From contig CM055890.1 in assembly GCA_029582165.1 (NCBI GenBank), positions 2,460,044 to 2,524,043 on the forward strand: a stretch of DNA of 64,000 nucleotides, given 5' to 3'. The position numbers and the translations under genes were made by a program. The stretch comes from Portulaca oleracea (taxonomy: Eukaryota > Streptophyta > Magnoliopsida > Caryophyllales > Portulacaceae). Positions 1-13,477 of this stretch are shown one piece after another (the stretch's first letter is position 1; every line of letters begins with the position of its first letter). The notes beneath the pieces were generated by a model. It had not been told where the DNA came from, did not search any database, and was given only the letters and a program-made list of their open reading frames with translations.

Positions 1-1932
1 GCACCAAGCCCTTTGAACCCCGGAAGCTTGGGTGGGAGATGGTCTCGTGAGGGTTTGTAAGGCTGTACTCACAAAAGCCAAAGAAAAGGAGAGAGGAAAG
101 TGAAAACAAAGCTGAAGAAAACAATAAGAGCGAAAAACAAGGGCTTGATTTACAAGCTCACGCAATCCAAACTAAGAAAACGCGATTAAACCTCCCAAAG
201 TAACCGTTAGGAGCTTCTCACAAACGCCAAACTAAGAAAAAGGTCGATCTTGAAGGTATTTAACTCCCTATACCTTGTAACAAGCGAAACCCCGCAGCAA
301 AAACACAACAAGGGTTTAACGGGAACCAAAAGACTTTAAAAACTCGCGTCCGAATTTGAAAACAACGAAACAACAGAGAGGAGTGTTGTCCTCCCTCGCA
401 TTTGGTCGCCCTTGGCTTGGTGAGGGTCGTAGGTGATGCAAGGGGAGGCGCCGCTCTTCTTAGAAGCAAAACCTTTCTTTTCTTTCTTCTTTTTCTCTTT
501 TTTTTTTCTTTTTGGTTTTTAAAAGTCGGTATTAGCCTTACTTTCGGGAAATGGATCACCCATATAAGGGGTATAGCCTCCAACCACTGTCTTTTCCATA
601 CGCCTCTGTCATGGCGATATAGGAGGAGGGTTAAGGGTATCAAAGCCGTACCACGAATACCGGGCCCGTGTAGGTTGGCTAAGTGTATGGTGGTTAACGT
701 CTTCAGCGACACGCTCCACTTATTCAGGTTATTATATCTTATGAAAGCATTCTTCTTTCTTTTCTTTTCTTTTTGCACTTTTTTCTTTTGCTAAACGAGA
801 AACAAAACAAACTCATACACAAGCCTTTAGAATCTCCGGTTTCCCAGCAAAGTGAGAAAGGAACGGGAGTCTCACAAGACACTTAATGAAGGGAGTCTTT
901 TAAGGATAAGTCTCGACTAGAACCCGAGTTAGGGTCGAAAATGTTCCAACCGATTACTTTTAGAAAGAAGTTTAAGAACGGCTTCTCAACTTCGATAACG
1001 AGATCCAGGAAACAAAGCAAAACAAAAACAAAACGAAAGGAAAAACGAAAAGGTTTTCACTCCCTTTTTTCTCCATTTTCACACAAATTTTTAAATTTTA
1101 AGCAAAAACTAGGAAACAAAGAACGAAACCACTAGGTGATCTAGCTGCAACTAGTTGACTCTAGGTATGGTTTATGATCATGAAAGGATGATAGACTTTA
1201 GGGTGAAAACAACACAAACACACTATGTTCAGTCAAAAAGGTGAAACAATGGGTGTCGGGATGCAAACGGGAATGAGGAAATGGGTTTCGCAACAAGAGA
1301 GTAACGAGAAAAGGAAATGAAATGATAATTCCGTTAGAAAACACCCACCGGACTTCCTCTTTCAAGGATAGTCTGGATTAACTTCCTCTTTCAAGGGTGA
1401 AGATCCCACCGTGGCTACGATCAGAGTGACCGTGACCACGGTCTAGTTCAGGGGCAAGGTCTCTTCACTATGGTTTTGGCTCCATCATACCGTGGCTACG
1501 GTTAATATGACCGTGGGCACGGTCTCTCTCGGCCACAGTTTCCTTTAGAGTACTCTTCAGCCGTTGCCTCCGCTTCCGCTGCCTTTCGACATGATAGACC
1601 CTTCTAATCCTCTGCCTTTGACACGACCAGGGCTCGGGGAATCTTAGGGAATCTCGGGATTCCCAAGATTGGTGCAAAATTGGCCCATTTAGAATCGTTT
1701 TGAGTGAAACCCTTCGGAAACTACAAAAGTAACTAAAACGCATTAAAAGTTATTAAAAAAACTACTATACAAGTCAAAAGCCTAATGATTTAGGCAGTAT
1801 TTACACACGAAATCGGGTCTAAACACCCCCCACACTTAAACCTTTGCTCGTCCCGAGCAAAAACAAAACAAAACAAAACAAACTAACACAAACTCCTCTG
1901 TCGTGGGAGAGAAACGAGTGCATTTAGCATAT
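1..1932 (-). repeat. Array unit 1, short form (1932 bp)
   Basis: First complete unit in the window. From left to right it holds the UTR (1 to about 1365), the short deletion junction at about 1366-1400, the LTR-derived part with CCGTG/CACGG dyads (about 1411-1535), and the LTR terminus and polypurine tract near 1828-1845. It carries CATGGCGATAT near 610 where most units read CGCAAAGCGATAT. Confidence 0.9.
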
Positions 1933-3836
1933 GCACCAAGCCCTTTGAACCCCCCCGGAAGCCCGGGTGGACGAGATGGTCTCGTGAGGGTTTGTAGCGG
2001 CTGTACTCACAAAAGCCAAAGAAAAAGGTGAGAGGGAAAGTGAAAACAAAACTGAAGAAAACAATAAGAACGAAAAACAAGGGCTTCAATTTACAAGCTC
2101 ACGCAATCCAAACTAAGAAAACGCGATTAAACCTCCCAAAGTAACCGTTAGGAGCTTCTCACAAACGCCAAACTAAGAAAAAGGTCGATCTTGAAGGTAT
2201 TTAACTCCCTATACCTTGTAATGGCGAAACCATGACAAAAACACAACAAGGGTTTAACGGGAACCAAAAGACTTTAAAAACTCGCGTCCGAATTTGAAAA
2301 CAACGAAACAACAGAGAGGAGTGTTGTCCTCCCTCGCATTTGGTCGCCCTTGGCTTGGTGAGGGTCGTAGGTGATGCAAGGGGAGGCGCCGCTCTTCTTA
2401 GAAGCAAAACCTTTCTTTTCTTTCTTCTTTTTCTCTTTTTTTTTTCTTTTTGGTTTTTAAAAGTCGGTATTAGCCTTACTTTCGGGAAATGGATCACCCA
2501 TATAAGGGGTATAGCCTCCAACCACTGTCTTTTCCATACGCCTCTCTGTCGCAAAGCGATATAGGAGGAGGGTTAAGGGGTATCCAAAGCCGTACCACGA
2601 ATACCGGGCCCGTGTAGGTTGGCTAAGTGTATGGTGGTTAACGTCTTCAGCGACACGCTCCACTTATTCAGGTTATTATATCTTATGAAAGCTTTCTTCT
2701 TTCTTTTCTTTTCTTTTTGCACTTTTTTCTTTTGCTAAACGAGAAACAAAACAAACTCATACACAAGCCTTTAGAATCTCCGGCTTCCAATAGCGAGAAA
2801 GGAGCAGAGTCTCACAGAACACTTAATGAAGGGAGTCTTTTAAGGATAAGTCTCGACTAGAACCGAGTTAGGGTCGAAAATGTTCAACCGATTACTTTTA
2901 GAAAGAAGTTTAGAACGGCTTCTCAACCCGATACGAGATCCGAGAAACAAAGCAAAACAAAAACAAAGCGAAAGGAAAAAGCGAAAGGTTTTCACTCCCT
3001 TTTTCTCCATTTTCACACAAATTTTTAAATTTTAAGCAAAAACTAGGAAACAAAGCGAAACCACTAGGTGATCTAGGCTGCAACTAGTTGACTCTAGGTA
3101 TGGTTTATGATCATGAAAGGATGATAGACTTTAGGGTGAAAACAACACAAACACACTATGTTCGATCAAAGGTGAAACAATGGGTGTCGGGATGCAAACG
3201 GGAATGAGGAAAAGGGTTTATGCAACAAGAGAGTAACGAGAAGGAAATGAAATGATAATTCCGTTAGAAAACACCCAGGACTTCCTCTTTCAAGGATAGT
3301 GCGGATTAACTTCCTCTTTCAAGGGTGAAGATCCCACCGTAGCTCGATCGAGTGGCCGTGACCACGGTCTAGTTCGAGGCAAGGTCTCTTCACTTTGGTT
3401 TTGGCTCCATCATACCGTAGCTCACGGTTAATATGGCCGTGGAGCACGGTCTCTCTACCTGATTTCCTTTAGAGTACTCTTGGTAGTTGCCTCAAGCTTG
3501 CCTTCGACATGATCAACCCTTCTAATCCTGCCTTTGACACGACTGGGCTCGGGAATCTTAGGAATCTCGGGATTCCCAAGATTGGTCTGAAATTGGCCCA
3601 TTTAGAATCGTTTTGAGTGAAACCCTTGGAAACTACAAAAGTAACTAAAAGCGCATTAAAAGTTATTAAAAAACTACTATACAAGTCAAAGCCTAATGAT
3701 TTAGGCGGTATTTACACAGAAATCGGGTCTAAACACCCCACTTAAACCTTTGCTCGTCAGAGCAAAAACAAAACAAAACAAAACAAACTAACACAAACTC
3801 CTGCATGTGGAGAGAAAGCGAGTGCATTTAGCATAT
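1933..3836 (-). repeat. Array unit 2, short form with clustered indels (1904 bp)
   Basis: The shortest unit. Its first 850 bases match the neighbours closely. From about 2790 to 3780 it has many small deletions, for example in the CCGCTTCCGCTGCC stretch and around the dyads near 3345-3480. The clustering suggests local consensus error or a diverged patch rather than uniform drift. Confidence 0.88.
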
Positions 3837-5744
3837 GCACCAAGCCCTTTGAACCCGGAAGCTTGGGTGGGCGAGATGGTCTCGTGAGGGTTTATGGCGT
3901 GTACTCACAAAAGCCAAAGAAAAGGAGAGAGGAAAGTGAAAACAAAACTGAAGAAAACAATAAGAGCGAAAACAAGGGCTTGATTTACAAGCTCGCAATC
4001 CAAACTAAAAAGCGATTAAACCTCCCAAAGTAACCGTTAGGAGCTTCTCAAAGCCAAACTAAGAAAAAGGTCGATCTTGAAGGTATTTAACTCCCTATAC
4101 CTTGTAACAAGCGAAACCCCGCAGCAAAAACACAACAAGGGTTTAACGGGAACCAAAAGACTTTAAAAACTCGCGTCCGAATTTGAAAACAACGAAACAA
4201 CAGAGAGGAGTGTTGTCCTCCCTCGCATTTGGTCGCCCTTGGCTTGGTGAGGGTCGTAGGTGATGCAAGGGGAGGCGCCGCTCTTCTTAGAAGCAAAACC
4301 TTTCTTTTCTTTCTTCTTTTTCTCTTTTTTTTTTCTTTTTGGTTTTTAAAAGTCGGTATTAGCCTTACTTTCGGGAAATGGATCACCCATATAAGGGGTA
4401 TACCCTCCAACCACTGTCTTTTCCATACGCCTCTCCGTCGCAAAGCGATATAGGAGGAGGGTTAAGGGGTATCCAAAGCCGTACCACGAATACCGGGCCC
4501 GTGTAGGTTGGCTAAGTGTATGGTGGTTAATGTCTTCAGCGACACGCTCCACTTATTCAGGTTATTATATCTTATGAAAGCTTTCTTCTTTCTTTTCTTT
4601 TCTTTTTGCACTTTTTGCTTTTGCTAAACGAGAAACAAAACAAACTCTTACACAAGCCTTTAGAATCTCCGGCTTCCCAGCAAAGCGAGAAAGGAACGGG
4701 AGTCTTACAAGACACTTAATGAAGGGAGTCTTTTAAGGATAAGTCTCGACTAGAACCCGAGTTAGGGTCGAAAATGTTCCAACCGATTACTTTTAGAAAG
4801 AAGTTTAAGAACGGCTTCTCAACTTCGATAACGAGATCCAGGAAACAAAGCAAAACAAAAACAAAGCGAAAGGAAAAGCGAAAGGTTTTCACTCCCTTTT
4901 TTCTCCATTTTCACACAAATTTTTAAATTTTAAGCAAAAACTAGGAAACAAAGAACGAAACCACTAGGTGATCTAGCTGCAACTAGTTGACTCTAGGTAT
5001 GGTTTATGATCATGAAAGGATGATAGACTTTAGGGTGAAAACAACACAAACACACTATGTTGATCAAAAGGTGAAACAATGGGTGTCGGGATGCAACGGG
5101 AATGAGGAAATGGGTTTCAACAAGAGAGTAACGAAAGGAAATGAAATGATAATTCCGTTAGAAAACACCCACGGACTTCCTCTTTCAAGGATAGCGGATT
5201 AACTTCCTCTTTCAGGGTGAAGATCCACCGTAGCTACGATCAGTGGCCGTGACCACGGTCTAGTTCAGGGGCAAGGTCTCTTCACTTTGGTTTTGGCTCC
5301 ATCATACCGTGGCTACGGTTAATATGACCGTGGGCACGGTCTCTCTCGGCCACAGTTTCCTTTAGAGTACTCTTCAGCCGTTGCCTCCGCTTCCGCTGCC
5401 TTTCGACATGATCAACCCTTCTAATCCTCTGCCTTTGACACGACCAGGGCTCGGGGAATCTTAGGGAATCTCGGGATTCCCAAGATTGGTGCAAAATTGG
5501 CCCATTTAGAATCGTTTTGAGTGAAACCCTTCGGAAACTACAAAGTAACTAAAACGCATTAAAAGTTATTAAAAAAACTACTATACAAGTCAAAAGCCTA
5601 ATGATTTAGGCAGTATTTACACACGAAATCGGGTCTAAACACCCCCCACACTTAAACCTTTGCTCGTCCCGAGCAAAAACAAAACAAAACAAAACAAACT
5701 AACACAAACTCCTGCATGTGGGAGAAAGAGTGCATTTAGCATAT
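3837..5744 (-). repeat. Array unit 3, short form with clustered indels (1908 bp)
   Basis: Same architecture as unit 2. Small deletions cluster at about 3850-4050 and 5060-5240, with near-consensus sequence between. The LTR terminus and C-rich tract (polypurine tract on the minus strand) are near 5635-5650. Confidence 0.88.
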
Positions 5745-7665
5745 GCACCAAGCCCTTTGAACCCCCCCGGAAGCCCGGGTGGACGAGATGGTCTCGTGAG
5801 GGTTTGTAGCGGCTGTACTCACAAAAGCCAAAGAAAAAGGAGAGAGGGAAAGTGAAAACAAAACTGAAGAAAACAATAAGAGCGAAAAACAAGGGCTTGA
5901 TTTACAAGCTCACAATCAAACTAAAGCGCGATTAAACCTCCCAAAGTAACCGTTAGGAGCTTCTCACAAAGCCAAACTAAGAAAAGGTCGATCTTGAAGG
6001 TTTTAACTCCTATACCTTGTAACAAGCGAAACCATGGCAAAAACACAACAAGGGTTTAACGGGAACCAAAAGACTTTAAAAACTCGCGTCCGAATTTGAA
6101 ATCAACGAAACAACAGAGAGGAGTGTTGTCCTCCCTCGCATTTGGTCGCCCTTGGCTTGGTGAGGGCCGTAGGTGATGCAAGGGGAGGCGCCGCTCTTCT
6201 TAGAAGCAAAACCTTTCTTTTCTTTCTTCTTTTTCTCTTTTTTTTTTTCTTTTTGGTTTTTAAAAGTCGGTATTAGCCTTACTTTCGGGAATTGGACCAC
6301 CCATATAAGGGGTATAGCCTCCAACCACTGTCTTTTCCATACGCCTCTGCAGCATGGCGATATAGGAGGAGGGTTAAGGGGTATCCAAAGCCGTACCACG
6401 AATACCGGGCCCGTGTAGGTTGGCTAAGTGTATGGTGGTTAACGTCTTCAGCGACACGCTCCACTTATTCAGGTTATTATATCTTATGAAAGCATTCTTC
6501 TTTCTTTTCTTTTCTTTTTGCACTTTTTTCTTTTGCTAAACGAGAAACAAAACAAACTCATACACAAGCCTTTAGAATCTCCGGTTTCCAATGGCGAGAA
6601 AGGAGCAGAGTCTCACAAGACACTTAATGAAGGGAGTCTTTTAAGGATAAGTCTCGACTAGAACCCGAGTTAGGGTCGAAAATGTTCCAACCGATTACTT
6701 TTAGAAAGAAGTTTAAGAACGGCTTCTCAACTTCGATAACGAGATCCAGGAAACAAAGCAAAACAAAAACAAAACGAAAGGAAAAACGAAAAGGTTTTCA
6801 CTCCCTTTTTTCTCCATTTTCACACAAATTTTTAAATTTTAAGCAAAAACTAGGAAACAAAGAACGAAACCACTAGGTGATCTAGCTGCAACTAGTTGAC
6901 TCTAGGTATGGTTTATGATCATGAAAGGATGATAGACTTTAGGGTGAAAACAACACAAACACACTATGTTCAGTCAAAAAGGTGAAACAATGGGTGTCGG
7001 GATGCAAACGGGAATGAGGAAATGGGTTTCGCAACAAGAGAGTAACGAGAAAGGGAAATGAAATGATAATTCCGTTAGAAAACACCCACCGGACTTCCTC
7101 TTTCAAGGATAGTCTGGATTAACTTCCTCTTTCAAGGGTGAAGATCCCACGTAGCTACGATCAGTGGCCGTGACCACGGTCTAGTTCGAGGCAAGGTCTC
7201 TTCACTTTGGTTTTGGCTCCATCATACCGTAGCTACAGTTAATATGGCCGTGAGCACGGTCTCTCGCCACAGTTTCCTTTAGAGTACTCTTCAGCCGTTG
7301 CCTCCGCTTCCGCTGCCTTTCGACATGATCAACCCTTCTAATCCTCTGCCTTTGACACGACCAGGGCTCGGGGAATCTTAGGGAATCTCGGGATTCCCAA
7401 GATTGGTGCAAAATTGGCCCATTTAGAATCGTTTTGAGTGAAACCCTTCGGAAACTACAAAGTAACTAAAACGCATTAAAAGTTATTAAAAAAAATACTA
7501 TACAAGTCAAAAGCCTAATGATTTAGGCAGTATTTACACACGAAATCGGGTCTAAACACCCCCCACACTTAAACCTTTGCTCGTCCCGAGCAAAAACAAA
7601 ACAAAACAAAACAAACTAACACAAACTCCTCTGCCGTGGGAGAGAAACGAGTGCATTTAGCATAT
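5745..7665 (-). repeat. Array unit 4, short form (1921 bp)
   Basis: Short-form unit with small deletions at about 5905-6010 and near 7150-7270, otherwise close to consensus. It has CATGGCGATAT near 6354, as in unit 1. Confidence 0.89.
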
Positions 7666-9608
7666 GCACCAAGCCCTTTGAACCCCCCATAAGCCCGGGT
7701 GGACGAGATGGACTCGTGAGGGTTTGTAGCGGCTGTACTCACAAAAGCCAAAGAAAAAGGAGAGAGGGAAAGTGAAAACAAAACTGAAGAAAACAATAAG
7801 AAAGAAAAACAAGGGCTTCAATTTACAAGCTCACGCAATCCAAACTAAGAAAACGCGATTAAACCTCCCAAAGTAACCGTTAGGAGCTTCTCACAAATGC
7901 CAAACTAAGAAAAAGCTCGATCTTGAAGGTTTTTAACTCCCTATACCTTGTAACAAGCGAAACCCCGCAGCAAAAACACAACAAGGGTTAACGGGAACCA
8001 AAAGACTTTAAAAACTCGCGTCCGAATTTGAAAACAACGAAACAACCGAGAGGAGTGTTGTCCTCCCTCGCATTTGGTCGCCCTTGGCTTGGTGAGGGCC
8101 GTAGGTGATGCAAGGGGAGGCGCCGCTCTTCTTAGAAGCAAAACCTTTCTTTTTTTTCTTCTTTTTCTCTTTTTTTTTCTTTTTGGTTTTTAAAAGTCGG
8201 TATTAGCCTTACTTTCGGGAATTGGACCACCCATATAAGGGGTATACCCTCCAACCACTGCCTTTTCCATACGCCTCTCCGTCGCAAAGCGATATAGGAG
8301 GAGGGTTAAGGGGTATCCAAAGCCGTACCACGAATACCGGGCCCGTGTAGGTTGGCTAAGTGTATGGTGGTTAATGTCTTCAGCGACACGCTCCACTTAT
8401 TCAGGTTATTATATCTTATGAAAGCTTTCTTCTTTCTTTTCTTTTCTTTTTGCACATTTTGCTTTTGCTAAACGAGAAACAAAACAAACTCATACACAAG
8501 CATTTAGAATCTCCAGCTTCCCAGCAAAGCGAGAAAGGAACGGGAGTCTCACAAGACACTTAATGAAGGGAGTCTTTTAAGGATAAGTCTCGACTAGAAC
8601 CCAAGTTAGGGTCGAAAATGTTCCAACCGATTACTTTTAGAAAGAAGTTTAAGAACGGCTTCTCAACTTCGATAACGAGATCCAGGAAACAAAGCAAAAC
8701 AAAAACAAAACGAAAGGAAAAATGAAAAGGTTTTCAATCCCTTTTTTCTCCATTTTCACACAAATTTTTAAATTTTAAGCAAAAACTAGGAAACAAAGAA
8801 CGAAACCACTAGGTGATCTAGCTGCAACTAGTTGACTCTAGGTATGGTTTATGATCATGAAAGGATGATAGACTTTAGGGTGAAAACAACACAAACACAC
8901 TATGTTCAGTCAAAAAGGTGAAACAATGGGTGTCGGGATGCAAACGGGAATGAGGAAATGGGTTTCGCAACAAGAGAGTAACGAGAAAGGAAAATGAAAT
9001 GATAATTCCGTTAGAAAACACCCACCGGACTTCCTCTTTCAAGGATAGTCTGGATTAACTTCCTCTTTCAAGGGTGAAGATCCCACCGTGGCTACGGTCA
9101 GAGTGACCGTGACCACGGTCTAGTTCAGGGGCAAGGTCTCTTCACTTTGGTTTTGGCTCCATCATACCGTGGCCACGGTTAATATGACCGTGGGCACCGT
9201 CTCTCTTGTCCACAGTTTCCTTTAGAGTACTCTTCAGCCGTTGCCTCCGCTTCCGCTGCCTTTCGACATGATCAACCCTTCTAATCCTCTGCCTTTGAGA
9301 CGACCAGGGCTCGGGGAATCTTAGGGAATCTCGGGATTCCCAAGATTGGTGCAAAATTGGCCCATTTAGAATCGTTTTGAGTGAAACCCTTCGGAAACTA
9401 CAAAGTAACTAAAACGCATTAAATGTTATTAAAAAAAACTACTATACAAGTCAAAAGCCTAATGATTTAGGCAGTATTTACACACGAAATCGGGTCTAAA
9501 AATCCCCCACACTTAAACCTTTGCTCGTCCCGAGCAAAAACAAAACAAACAAAACAAACTAACACAAACTCCTCTGTCGTGGGAGAGAAACGAGTGCATT
9601 TAGCATAT
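7666..9608 (-). repeat. Array unit 5, short form (1943 bp)
   Basis: Near-consensus short unit. Its dyad region (about 9086-9200) reads CCGTGGCCACGG, a perfect palindrome, where most units have CCGTGGCTACGG. Unit 8 shares this variant, which hints at a shared duplication history. Confidence 0.9.
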
Positions 9609-11528
9609 GCACCAAGCCCTTTTAACCCCCCGGAAGCCCGGGTGGACGAGATGGACTCGTGAGGGTTTGTAGCGGCTGTACTCACAAAAGCAAAAGAAAA
9701 AGGAGAGAGGGAAAGTGAAAACAAAACCGAAGAAAACAATAAGAACGAAAAACAAGGGCTTCAATTTACAAGCTCACGCAATCCAAACTAAGAAAACGCG
9801 ATTAAACCTCCCAACGTAACCGTTAGGAGCTTCTCACAAACGCCAAACTAAGAAAAAGCTCGATCTTGAAGGTTTTTAACTCCCTACACCTTGTAACAAG
9901 CGAAACCCCGCAGCAAAAACACAACAAGGGTTTAACGAGAACCAAAAGACTTTAAAAACTCGCGTCCGAATTTGAAAACAACGAAACAACCGAGAGGAGT
10001 GTTGTCCTCCCTCGCATTTGGTCGCCCTTGGCTTGGTGAGGGCCGTAGGTGATGCAAGGGGAGGCGCCGCTCTTCTTAGAAGCAAAACCTTTCTTTTCTT
10101 TCTTCTTTTCTCTTTTTTTCTTTTGGTTTTAAAAGTCGGTATTAGCCTTACTTTCGGAATGGGGGCCCATATAAGGGTATACCCTCCAACCACTGTCTTT
10201 TCCATACGCCTCTCCGTCATGGCGATATAGGAGGAGGTTAAGGGTATCAAAGCCGTACCACGAATCCGGGCCGTGTAGGTTGGCTAAGTGTATGGTGGTT
10301 AATGTCTTCACGACACGCTCCACTTATTCAGGTTATTATATCTTATGAAAGCTTTCTTCTTTCTTTTCTTTTCTTTTTGCACTTTTTGCTTTTGCTAAAC
10401 GAGAAACAAAACAAACTCTTACACAAGCCTTTAGAATCTCCGGCTTCCCAAGCGAGAAAGGCAGAGTCTTACAAGACACTTAATGAAGGGAGTCTTTTAA
10501 GGATAAGTCTCGACTAGAACCGAGTTAGGGTCGAAAATGTTCCAACCGATTACTTTTAGAAAGAAGTTTAAGAACGGCTTCTCAACTTCGATAACGAGAT
10601 CCAGCAAACAAAGCAAAACAAAAACAAAACGAAAGGAAAAACGAAAAGGTTTTCACTCCCTTTTTTCTCCATTTTCACACAAATTTTTAAATTTTAAGCA
10701 AAAACTAGGAAACAAAGAACGAAACCACTAGGTGATCTAGCTGCAACTAGTTGACTCTAGGTATGGTTTATGATCATGAAAGGATGATAGACTTTAGGGT
10801 GAAAACAACACAAACACACTATGTTCAGTCAAAAAGGTGAAACAATGGGTGTCGGGATGCAAACGGGAATGAGGAAATGGGTTTCGCAACAAGAGAGTAA
10901 CGAGAAAGGGAAATGAAATGATAATTCCGTTAGAAAACACCCACCGGACTTCCTCTTTCAAGGATAGTCTGGATTAACTTCCTCTTTCAAGGGTGAAGAT
11001 CCCACCGTGGCTACGATCAGAGTGACCGTGACCACGGTCTAGTTCAGGGGCAAGGTCTCTTCACTTTGGTTTTGGCTCCATCATACCGTGGCTACGGTTA
11101 ATATGACCGTGGGCACGGTCTCTCTCGGCCACAGTTTCCTTTAGAGTACTCTTCAGCCGTTGCCTCCGCTTCCGCTGCCTTTCGACATGATCAACCCTTC
11201 TAATCCTCTGCCTTTGACACGACCAGGGCTCGGGGAATCTTAGGGAATCTCGGGATTCCCAAGATTGGTGCAAAATTGGCCCATTTAGAATCGTTTTGAG
11301 TGAAACCCTTCGGAAACTACAAAGTAACTAAAACGCATTAAAAGTTATTAAAAAAAACTACTATACAAGTCAAAAGCCTAATGATTTAGGCAGTATTTAC
11401 ACACGAAATCGGGTCTAAACACCCCCCACACTTAAACCTTTGCTCGTCCCGAGCAAAAACAAAACAAAACAAAACAAACTAACACAAACTCCTCTGTCGT
11501 GGGAGAGAAACGAGTGCATTTAGCATAT
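9609..11528 (-). repeat. Array unit 6, short form with clustered indels (1920 bp)
   Basis: Small deletions are concentrated at about 10105-10520, across the polypyrimidine tract and the CCATATAAGG segment. The remainder is near consensus. Confidence 0.89.
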
Positions 11529-13477
11529 GCACCAAGCCCTTTGAACCCCCCCGGAAGCCCGGGTGGACGAGATGGTCTCGTGAGGGTTTGTAGCGGCTGT
11601 ACTCACAAAAGCCAAAGAAAAAGGAGAGAGGGAAAGTGAAAACAAAACTGAAGAAAACAATAAGAACGAAAAACAAGGGCTTCAATTTACAAGCTCACGC
11701 AATCCAAACTAAGAAAACGCGATTAAACCTCCCAAAGTAACCGTTAGGAGCTTCTCACAAACGCCAAACTAAGAAAAAGGTCGATCTTGAAGGTTTTTAA
11801 CTCCCTATACCTTGTAACAAGCGAAACCCCGCAGCAAAAACACAACAAGGGTTTAACGGGAACCAAAAGACTTTAAAAACTCGCGTCCGAATTTGAAATC
11901 AACGAAACAACAGAGAGGAGTGTTGTCCTCCCTCGCATTTGGTCGCCCTTGGCTTGGTGAGGGCCGTAGGTGATGCAAGGGGAGGCGCCGCTCTTCTTAG
12001 AAGCAAAACCTTTCTTTTCTTTCTTCTTTTTCTCTTTTTTTTTTCTTTTTGGTTTTTAAAAGTCGGTATTAGCCTTACTTTCGGGAATTGGACCACCCAT
12101 ATAAGGGGTATAGCCTCCAACCACTGTCTTTTCCATACGCCTCTCTGTCGCAAAGCGATATAGGAGGAGGGTTAAGGGGTATCCAAAGCCGTACCACGAA
12201 TACCGGGCCCGTGTAGGTTGGCTAAGTGTATGGTGGTTAATGTCTTCAGCGACACGCTCCACTTATTCAGGTTATTATATCTTATGAAAGCTTTCTTCTT
12301 TCTTTTCTTTTCTTTTCTTTTTGCACTTTTTGCTTTTGCTAAACGAGAAACAAAACAAACTCATACACAAGCCTTTAGAATCTCCGGCTTCCCAGCAAAG
12401 CGAGAAAGGAACGGGAGTCTCACAAGACACTTAATGAAGGGAGTCTTTTAAGGATAAGTCTCGACTAGAACCCGAGTTAGGGTCGAAAATGTTCCAACCG
12501 ATTACTTTTAGAAAGAAGTTTAAGAACGGCTTCTCAACTTCGATAACGAGATCCAGGAAACAAAGCAAAACAAAAACAAAACGAAAGGAAAAACGAAAAG
12601 GTTTTCACTCCCTTTTTTCTCCATTTTCACACAAATTTTTAAATTTTAAGCAAAAACTAGGAAACAAAGAACGAAACCACTAGGTGATCTAGCTGCAACT
12701 AGTTGACTCTAGGTATGGTTTATGATCATGAAAGGATGATAGACTTTAGGGTGAAAACAACACAAACACACTATGTTCAGTCAAAAAGGTGAAACAATGG
12801 GTGTCGGGATGCAAACGGGAATGAGGAAATGGGTTTCGCAACAAGAGAGTAACGAGAAAGGGAAATGAAATGATAATTCCGTTAGAAAACACCCACCGGA
12901 CTTCCTCTTTCAAGGATAGTCTGGATTAACTTCCTCTTTCAAGGGTGAAGATCCCACCGTGGCTACGATCAGAGTGACCGTGACCACGGTCTAGTTCAGG
13001 GGCAAGGTCTCTTCACTTTGGTTTTGGCTCCATCATACCGTGGCTACGGTTAATATGACCGTGGGCACGGTCTCTCTCGGCCACAGTTTCCTTTAGAGTA
13101 CTCTTCAGCCGTTGCCTCCGCTTCCGCTGCCTTTCGACATGATCAACCCTTCTAATCCTCGCTTTGACACGACCGTGGCTCGGGAATCTTAGGGAATCTC
13201 GGGATTCCCAAGATTGGTGCAAAATTGGCCCATTTAGAATCGTTTTGAGTGAAACCCTTCGGAAACTACAAAGTAACTAAAACGCATTAAAAGTTATTAA
13301 AAAAAACTACTATACAAGTCAAAAGCCTAATGATTTAGGCAGTATTTACACACGAAATCGGGTCTAAACACCCCCCACACTTAAACCTTTGCTCGTCCCG
13401 AGAAAAAACAAAACAAAACAAAACAAACTAACACAAACTCCTCTGCCATGGGAGAGAAACGAGTGCATTTAGCATAT
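11529..13477 (-). repeat. Array unit 7, short form (1949 bp)
   Basis: Near-consensus unit with one extra TTTTC step in the polypyrimidine tract near 12300-12320 and a small indel patch near 13155-13190. Confidence 0.9.

Noticed and set aside
260..778. Recurring ORFs in each array unit (60-170 codons on both strands) as genes
   Set aside because: They owe their length to polypyrimidine or A-rich tracts, shift frame between units, show no domain, and opposite-strand ORFs overlap. They are by-products of repeated noncoding DNA.
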